A DNA stretch of 10,087 bases from contig JAGLFI010000022.1 of the NCBI GenBank assembly GCA_023144585.1, forward strand, positions 1-10,087, in the 5' to 3' direction. The position numbers and the translations under genes are program-made. The DNA is from Desulfobacula sp. (GTDB taxonomy: Bacteria > Desulfobacterota > Desulfobacteria > Desulfobacterales > Desulfobacteraceae). Below the pieces are notes generated by a model. It saw only the letters and a program-made list of their open reading frames with translations. It was not told where the DNA came from and ran no database searches. Shown here in pieces: positions 5,201 to 10,087 of the stretch (its first letter is position 1; each line of letters opens with the position of its first letter).

Positions 5201-7540
5201 CTACAAAGCTGGATTGGGGATTAAATCCCATATTCCGCAAGGGCATGCGCCTTTGCAGAACCCGCAGCCGATACAGAGATCCGGGTCTACTTTATATTCA
5301 AAATTATTTTTACCTGTTTCAACTCTTTCAATGGCTCCTTCAGGACAGATTGCCACACAGATGCCGCAGTCCCTGCATTTCCCACAGGAGGCACAATCCG
5401 CTCCGCAATCAGTCAGATTGTCAGCAATATTCTTTGGATCGTAGTATTCAAGACTGATCCGCTGCTTGTCAATTTGCGGCAGAATGTCTCCAAGACCAGG
5501 ACTTTTTCCTGCAATGATCCGGTCGATGCTTTCAGCCGCTCTTTTTCCCGCCCCAATGGCATCTGTGATAAGGCCCGGGCCTGCAACATCCCCAATGGCA
5601 AATACCCTTGGATCTGAAGTCCGGCTGAATTGATCAACTGTGACAAATCCATTTTCAATAGCAATGGAGTTATCAAGAAAATCAAGATCAGGGATATCCC
5701 CGATGGAGATCACGACAGTATCTGCTTTCAAAACCTCACCATCTTGAAGTACTACACTTTTTTTTGTAATTTTTTTTGTGAAGCAGGGCCATCTGAATAA
5801 GGCACCAATGTCTTGGGCATCCTCTTTTTCTTTGCCAAAGGCAGCGGGTTTTTGCACATCAATCATGGTGATCTCTCTGGCACCCAGACGATGGGCTTCT
5901 GTGGCGACATCACATCCCACGTTTCCGGCGCCGATAATTATCACTCTCTTCCCTGGTTTTGCTTTATTTTTTTTTGATTCTGTCAGAAAATCATTGGCAA
6001 AAACGGCTTTTTCAATGCCGGGGATGGGCAAAGATCTTGGTTTTTTAGCACCGGCTGCAATGATGGTAAAATCATAAGCATTTTCGATTTTTGAAAATTT
6101 TTTATAGTTGATTGCCTGGTTTAATTTGATATCCGGAATTAATTTTTTAACCCGTTTAAGCTCTGCATCAAGTGTCTCTTTTGGCACCCTTGAACCGGGA
6201 ATAAGAGAAGAAATTTTGCCTCCAATGGTATCACCCGTATCAAACAAAACAGCCGTATGGCCTTTCAAAGTTAGATGCCATGCAGCAGAGATACCTCCGG
6301 GCCCTGCACCGATAACGGCAATTTTCTTTTTGCTTTTTTTCGCGGGTTTCGGCAGTTTGATATTTGCCCCGGCTTTGCCCAAAAGTTTTACATCAATGGG
6401 TGACATATAATTCAGGTTCCGGGTGCAGGATGCCATACAGGGGCTGGGACAGAGGTATCCGCAGACCGTTGCCGGAAACGGAGTGTATTCAAGCCCCATG
6501 CTGATGGCTTCGTCAATATTATCCAGCCTGACCATATTCCATCTTTCCTGGACAGGAATGCCCGTAGGACAGGCAGCCTGGCAGGGCGCCATATATTTTC
6601 CTTCTTCCCATACAGGAATGTATCTTCTCAAATCGCCCCTGGTGATCAAGGCAATAGTGCCTTTCTGGGTTTCCTGGAGATCACCGATAAGACCTCCTTT
6701 ACCCAGTTCCTTGTCCCAGACCTGTTCCCTGAACCAGGACATGGCTGGTTTCTCAGGGCCATCAGCTTTTTCCTGGGGAGACTTTGCTTCAAGAAGCTGC
6801 CATTGGGAACGCTTGGAAAATGATTTTAGCAGATTATTTTTATTAATCTTTTCCAGGAAAACACCCAGGTTAGTGAGAAGCCAGTTCCAGTCTTCATCAG
6901 GCAGGGGCGACAGTTTGGCATCTTTTTGTGAAAATTCCTGTACACTGCCCCTGACAAAGACTTTGCCCCCCACCATTCCCACAAGGGGTCTGTGGCCTAA
7001 GATCTGATCCTGCGGACCTGGGTCGTGACCGCAGATAACGGCGATCCCGCCAGCCATGAATTCACCAAAATAATCCCCTGCTGTTCCCATTATCCAGAGT
7101 TCAGGCGGATCAAATCTCGGATTTCTCTTGGTCATGGTCATACCCCGGGCGCCAATGGAACCGCCAATATAAACTTTACCCTGGGCCGCACCATTCATGA
7201 CACCATTGGAGGTGTGGCCGTGAACAATAATCTGAGCACCTGCATTGAGCCATCCAATATCATCCGAAGCCGGTCCCATGACTTCGATCCGGGTATTTGC
7301 ATTGCCCATGGATCCGGTTCTCTGGCCGGACTGGCCTGTAATCCGGATATAGGTTTTTTCAACTCCGGTATCCCAGAGCCTTCCGCCAATACCATGTTGT
7401 CCGAACCCCTCAACTTCAATGCTTCTGCGACCGTTTTTTATATGCCGGTGAATGATTTCTTCCAACACCCTGGAAGAAATTCTTTTACCCTCTTTTTTAC
7501 CGGATATTTTAATAAATGTATCTCTATTTGTTTTTGTCAT
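5201..7540 (-). CDS. gltD: glutamate synthase fusion: GXGXG domain, GltD-like FAD/NAD(P)H oxidoreductase and ferredoxin domain
   Basis: This 779-residue polypeptide joins three modules. Residues about 15-205 are the beta-helical GXGXG domain that ends GltB in bacterial glutamate synthases, with repeated glycine turns such as GFGQHGIGGRL and GKVYIGGSIGARG. Residues about 300-680 are GltD-like: cysteines 320, 324, 360, 364, 368 and 372 for iron-sulfur clusters, FAD-binding GAGPGG (411-416), a second Rossmann turn GAGNVG (537-542) for NAD(P)H, and IGDVAGPG (649-656). Residues 712-770 are a ferredoxin domain with CxxCxxC...CP sets at 722-732 and 756-766. It should pass electrons from NAD(P)H or ferredoxin to the FMN subunit encoded just upstream, 13 bases away. 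GGAAGG eight bases before the ATG supports the start. The stop is TAG, with a TAA two codons later. The donor, NADPH, NADH or ferredoxin, cannot be told. Confidence 0.88.
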   Translation of the reverse strand: MTKTNRDTFIKISGKKEGKRISSRVLEEIIHRHIKNGRRSIEVEGFGQHGIGGRLWDTGVEKTYIRITGQSGQRTGSMGNANTRIEVMGPASDDIGWLNAGAQIIVHGHTSNGVMNGAAQGKVYIGGSIGARGMTMTKRNPRFDPPELWIMGTAGDYFGEFMAGGIAVICGHDPGPQDQILGHRPLVGMVGGKVFVRGSVQEFSQKDAKLSPLPDEDWNWLLTNLGVFLEKINKNNLLKSFSKRSQWQLLEAKSPQEKADGPEKPAMSWFREQVWDKELGKGGLIGDLQETQKGTIALITRGDLRRYIPVWEEGKYMAPCQAACPTGIPVQERWNMVRLDNIDEAISMGLEYTPFPATVCGYLCPSPCMASCTRNLNYMSPIDVKLLGKAGANIKLPKPAKKSKKKIAVIGAGPGGISAAWHLTLKGHTAVLFDTGDTIGGKISSLIPGSRVPKETLDAELKRVKKLIPDIKLNQAINYKKFSKIENAYDFTIIAAGAKKPRSLPIPGIEKAVFANDFLTESKKNKAKPGKRVIIIGAGNVGCDVATEAHRLGAREITMIDVQKPAAFGKEKEDAQDIGALFRWPCFTKKITKKSVVLQDGEVLKADTVVISIGDIPDLDFLDNSIAIENGFVTVDQFSRTSDPRVFAIGDVAGPGLITDAIGAGKRAAESIDRIIAGKSPGLGDILPQIDKQRISLEYYDPKNIADNLTDCGADCASCGKCRDCGICVAICPEGAIERVETGKNNFEYKVDPDLCIGCGFCKGACPCGIWDLIPNPAL

Positions 7541-7553
7541 TGTTCACACCTTC

Positions 7554-9188
7554 CTATACCACATACTTTATACTGAGGCGTTCTGCTGCCGCATGATCAT
7601 CAATACCAAGGGCATCAGACATCCCGATGGGAAGGGATGTTGAGCGTCCGAGCGGGGCCACAATTTTTTTAAGCTCAGTATCAAAGGAAATAAAAAGATC
7701 CACGATTCTCTGTGCCACGTCTTCAGGGTCAAGCCTCCTGTAAAGCCTTGGATCCTGGGAGGTGATGCCTTTGGGACAGATGCCCACATTGCAGACATTG
7801 CAACGGTCTTCTTCCGTGCCCACGCATCCGGCAGCCGCCTGCATGACATATTTGCCCACCTGGACACCGCTGGCACCCAGCATGATCAAAGCTGCTGCAT
7901 TGGCAGCAAGATTCCCGTTTTTTCCGATCCCGCCACCGGCAAAGATGGGAATTTCATTTTGTTTTCCGATTTTGGTAAGATTCAGATAATTGTCCCTGAT
8001 GCAGGAGGCTATGGGGTGCCCCATGTGATCCATGGAAACTGTATAGGCAGCCCCTGTACCCCCATCTTCGCCGTCAATGGCAAGTCCTGACGCATAATCA
8101 TTACGGGTGAGATTGTTCAATACGGCGAGCGAAGTTGACGAGGCGGATATTTTCGGATAAACCGGCACCCTGAACCCCCAGGCCATGGACATGGACAAGA
8201 TCATCTTTGCCACAGACTCTTCTATTGAATACTGGGTCTGATGGGTGGGCGGGCTTGGCAGGCTGATTCCCTGGGGAACCCCCCGGATGGCTGCAATGAG
8301 CCTGTTTACTTTATGCCACATCAAAAGGCCGCCATCACCGGGTTTAGCTCCCTGACCATATTTAATCTCAATGGCACAGGGGTCTTCTTTCATATGGGGG
8401 ATGGCATGAATAATTTCATCCCATCCAAAATATCCCGAAGCAACCTGGAGAATCACATATTTTAAAAATCTGGATCTTAAGAGTCGTGGCGGACATCCGC
8501 CTTCTCCAGTCGATATACGGACGGGCATTCCAAGTTTTTCGTTCAGATAGGCAACCCCCATCTGAAGACCTTCCCACATGGTGGGAGAAAGCGCTCCAAA
8601 GGACATGCCGCCAATGATCAATGGATAGATTTCCCTGACCGGGGGAATCCAGCCCTTTTCCCTCAACCGTTTGATGTTTTCCCTGGGAGAGAGGACCCGG
8701 CCCAAAAGAGTTCTCATTTCAAATTCATGACGGCCTGCATCCAGCGCCGGGTCGGTAAGCATGGATATCCGGGTGAACTTGATTCTGTCCAATATGGATT
8801 GGGATGCATTCCGCCTGCCGCCGCGTCTTCTGGGAACACCGTGCTGGTTAATGTGAAACTTGAGGCGGTCCAGCCCGGGGTTTCTTACAGGAGAAATGGC
8901 ATCATTGGGGCAGACCATGGTACACATGGCACAGCCGATACAGGCATTTTCCACACGGGTTTTCTGGTGGATGCCATAAAAGGTGTCATATTGGTTGGAA
9001 TGGTTTTTATCAATTTCAATTGATGTCTTAATGACTCTTTTTTGGAATACATTAAGTTCAATGGCTTTGACAGGACAAACAGCGGTACACTGGCCGCACA
9101 GGGTGCATCTGTCATTGTTATAGTTAATCTGCCATGGCAGATCATTCAGACTTAAAGAGGAAGGTTCAAGGCTTCGGTTTGACGACAT
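7554..9188 (-). CDS. gltB: glutamate synthase FMN/iron-sulfur subunit with N-terminal ferredoxin domain (archaeal-type GltB)
   Basis: The 544-residue protein is the synthase part of a split glutamate synthase: an FMN-binding TIM barrel where ammonia and 2-oxoglutarate become glutamate. The N-terminus carries two 4Fe-4S motifs, C28/C31/C34/C38 and C83/C86/C89/C93, which bacterial GltB lacks. Barrel signatures are GGMSFGALS (193-201), STGEGG (226-231), KYGQGAKPGDGG (276-287), SPPTHQTQYSIEE (312-324), DGEDGGTGAAY (372-382) and AGGGIGKNGNLAAN (417-430). The cluster-binding loop contains C463, C466 and C471 followed by PKGITSQ. There is no amidotransferase or GXGXG domain; these are encoded by the neighbouring genes. 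The ATG overlaps the end of the upstream gene by 37 bases and is fixed by a strong AGGAGGT six bases upstream. The stop is TAG. Length fits stand-alone archaeal-type subunits. Confidence 0.92.
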   Translation of the reverse strand: MSSNRSLEPSSLSLNDLPWQINYNNDRCTLCGQCTAVCPVKAIELNVFQKRVIKTSIEIDKNHSNQYDTFYGIHQKTRVENACIGCAMCTMVCPNDAISPVRNPGLDRLKFHINQHGVPRRRGGRRNASQSILDRIKFTRISMLTDPALDAGRHEFEMRTLLGRVLSPRENIKRLREKGWIPPVREIYPLIIGGMSFGALSPTMWEGLQMGVAYLNEKLGMPVRISTGEGGCPPRLLRSRFLKYVILQVASGYFGWDEIIHAIPHMKEDPCAIEIKYGQGAKPGDGGLLMWHKVNRLIAAIRGVPQGISLPSPPTHQTQYSIEESVAKMILSMSMAWGFRVPVYPKISASSTSLAVLNNLTRNDYASGLAIDGEDGGTGAAYTVSMDHMGHPIASCIRDNYLNLTKIGKQNEIPIFAGGGIGKNGNLAANAAALIMLGASGVQVGKYVMQAAAGCVGTEEDRCNVCNVGICPKGITSQDPRLYRRLDPEDVAQRIVDLFISFDTELKKIVAPLGRSTSLPIGMSDALGIDDHAAAERLSIKYVV

Positions 9189-10087
9189 ATTTTTACCTCC
9201 TGACGGTCAGGGCTGACAATTGCTGTATCAAGGTGCATGGGTTGGATATCTTTTGTTTTATCCCGGTCCGGGATGACGGCGTCAAGGCCGCAGATTTCAG
9301 AGGAAAATCCAAACATACCTGGTTTCCCGCCGACAACACCGGGGCGAAGTTTTTTTCTGTCCTGGGCCATGAACATGGAATGGTCCGGCAGCGTACCGAT
9401 GATACAATTTGGACCATCAATAATAAGGGGTCTGCAGGTTCTTTTCAAATGGGATAGAAATTGGGCATCCGGGTGTTTTTGAAGATCATCTTCCTGCAAA
9501 GGCGTAATAACATGTTTATATGCATCAATTCCCAGATCAAGGCCAACCATTGAATAATGAAGAATATGGGCAAACACCTCGGAATCGGACTGATATCCCC
9601 TGTAGCCGGGGAAATCCCTTGATGTCAAAAAATCTTTGATGGGGATAAAGGCGGTATTTTCTCCATTGGTCATCGTACAGTATCCCTTTATAAAAAAGGG
9701 GTGGCAGGCATAGAGATCAATGGCATAATTCGTATTTTGTCTGCCCTGGGCCATGATGATACGGGCATTGAGTCCTTTTCGATCCAATTGCAGATAATCG
9801 GCCAATTGCATGGGATCTCCGATTTCCTTGATCATGATGGTGTCCGGCCAGAATGAGAAAACAATCATATCTCTTTTCTCTTCACCCATTTCACGGATTT
9901 GCAATCGCATCAACATCAGTCTTTTGGAAATCTCATCTGGTTCAAGATTGTCCCATCCTTCAGGCAGTTCATAGGCTCTGATCAGGTAGAGATCTCTTCT
10001 GGGAATTCCTTCAACCGGTTTTTTAGGTACTTTTAAAGAAATTTTGTATTTGGTCAAAAACCCCTGGTCCATCATAAAAAGATCCAG
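9152..10087 (-). CDS. glutamate synthase class II glutamine amidotransferase subunit (partial, N-terminus outside the window)
   Basis: This is the stand-alone counterpart of the GltB amidotransferase domain, which releases ammonia from glutamine for the FMN subunit encoded next to it. Numbered from the ATG at 10075, visible features are NTNYAIDLYACHPFF (114-128) and TNGEN (136-140), matching the substrate-binding loop around the HNG motif of class II amidotransferases. SDSEV (163-167) and RKKLRPGVVG (240-249) are also present, the latter like the conserved segment near the domain end. The catalytic N-terminal cysteine is not in the window. The frame stays open to the right edge through both ATGs at 10070-10075, so these are probably internal methionines. 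At least 307 residues are encoded. The 3' end overlaps the start of the FMN subunit gene by 37 bases, which suggests translational coupling. Confidence 0.85.
   Translation of the reverse strand: MDLFMMDQGFLTKYKISLKVPKKPVEGIPRRDLYLIRAYELPEGWDNLEPDEISKRLMLMRLQIREMGEEKRDMIVFSFWPDTIMIKEIGDPMQLADYLQLDRKGLNARIIMAQGRQNTNYAIDLYACHPFFIKGYCTMTNGENTAFIPIKDFLTSRDFPGYRGYQSDSEVFAHILHYSMVGLDLGIDAYKHVITPLQEDDLQKHPDAQFLSHLKRTCRPLIIDGPNCIIGTLPDHSMFMAQDRKKLRPGVVGGKPGMFGFSSEICGLDAVIPDRDKTKDIQPMHLDTAIVSPDRQEVKICRQTEALNLPL
9195..9201 (-). promoter_or_regulatory. strong ribosome binding site of the FMN subunit, inside the amidotransferase gene
   Basis: On the minus strand AGGAGGT lies six bases before the ATG at 9188, an almost ideal site. 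It is embedded in the coding end of the upstream amidotransferase gene, before its TAA at 9152-9154. It fixes the start of the FMN subunit and indicates that ribosomes load independently of, or by re-initiation after, the upstream gene. Confidence 0.8.

Noticed and set aside
6423..7576. Two plus-strand open frames of 194 and 183 residues opposite the glutamate synthase fusion
   Set aside because: The minus-strand protein is clearly real over the same bases and the plus-strand translations show no family resemblance or convincing start signals.
10070..10075. The two ATG codons near the right edge, considered as the true start of the amidotransferase subunit
   Set aside because: The frame remains open upstream to the window edge and the family needs an N-terminal catalytic cysteine that has not yet appeared, so these are probably internal.

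Overview
The window looks like chromosome of an anaerobic deltaproteobacterium. A sulfate reducer of the Desulfobacter/Desulfobacula/Desulfobacterium kind is my best guess. The reasons are an archaeal-type split glutamate synthase rich in iron-sulfur clusters, a large GDH2-type glutamate dehydrogenase, and moderate GC with AT-rich spacers. This assignment is inference from gene style; no taxonomic marker such as an rRNA gene is present.

Left part, plus strand. Positions 1-1598 hold the 3' two thirds or so of an NAD-type glutamate dehydrogenase gene. Its reading frame appears to be shifted by one base near position 62, so the open frame seen from 66 is not the true start. A 313-base spacer follows, with a weak hairpin, a run of ten C, a small AT-rich inverted repeat, a good sigma-70-like promoter and a compact hairpin plus nine T placed directly before the ribosome binding site of the next gene. 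That gene (1912-3633) is a complete DEAD-box RNA helicase of the DeaD/CsdA type. Nineteen bases downstream is a CPBP (CAAX-type) intramembrane protease gene (3653-4387). It keeps every catalytic motif but is interrupted by two in-frame TAG codons.

Right part, minus strand, reading from right to left. A three-gene glutamate synthase cluster starts with a class II glutamine amidotransferase subunit that runs off the window. Next comes the FMN/iron-sulfur synthase subunit, and then a fusion of the GXGXG domain, the GltD-like FAD/NAD(P)H oxidoreductase and a two-cluster ferredoxin domain. After 75 bases follows a GAF-ANTAR protein, an RNA-binding antitermination regulator of a kind often linked to nitrogen metabolism. 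It ends 15 bases from the 3' end of the protease gene, which converges on it.

Taken together this is mostly a nitrogen/glutamate locus: glutamate synthase assembles glutamate from glutamine and 2-oxoglutarate, glutamate dehydrogenase interconverts glutamate and 2-oxoglutarate, and the ANTAR protein is a plausible regulator. I do not see a wholly new system. The items most worth a second look are the double-amber protease gene, the promoter-hairpin-RBS leader of the helicase, the frameshifted dehydrogenase and the ANTAR-glutamate synthase linkage. No tRNA, rRNA, CRISPR array, insertion sequence or attachment site was seen.
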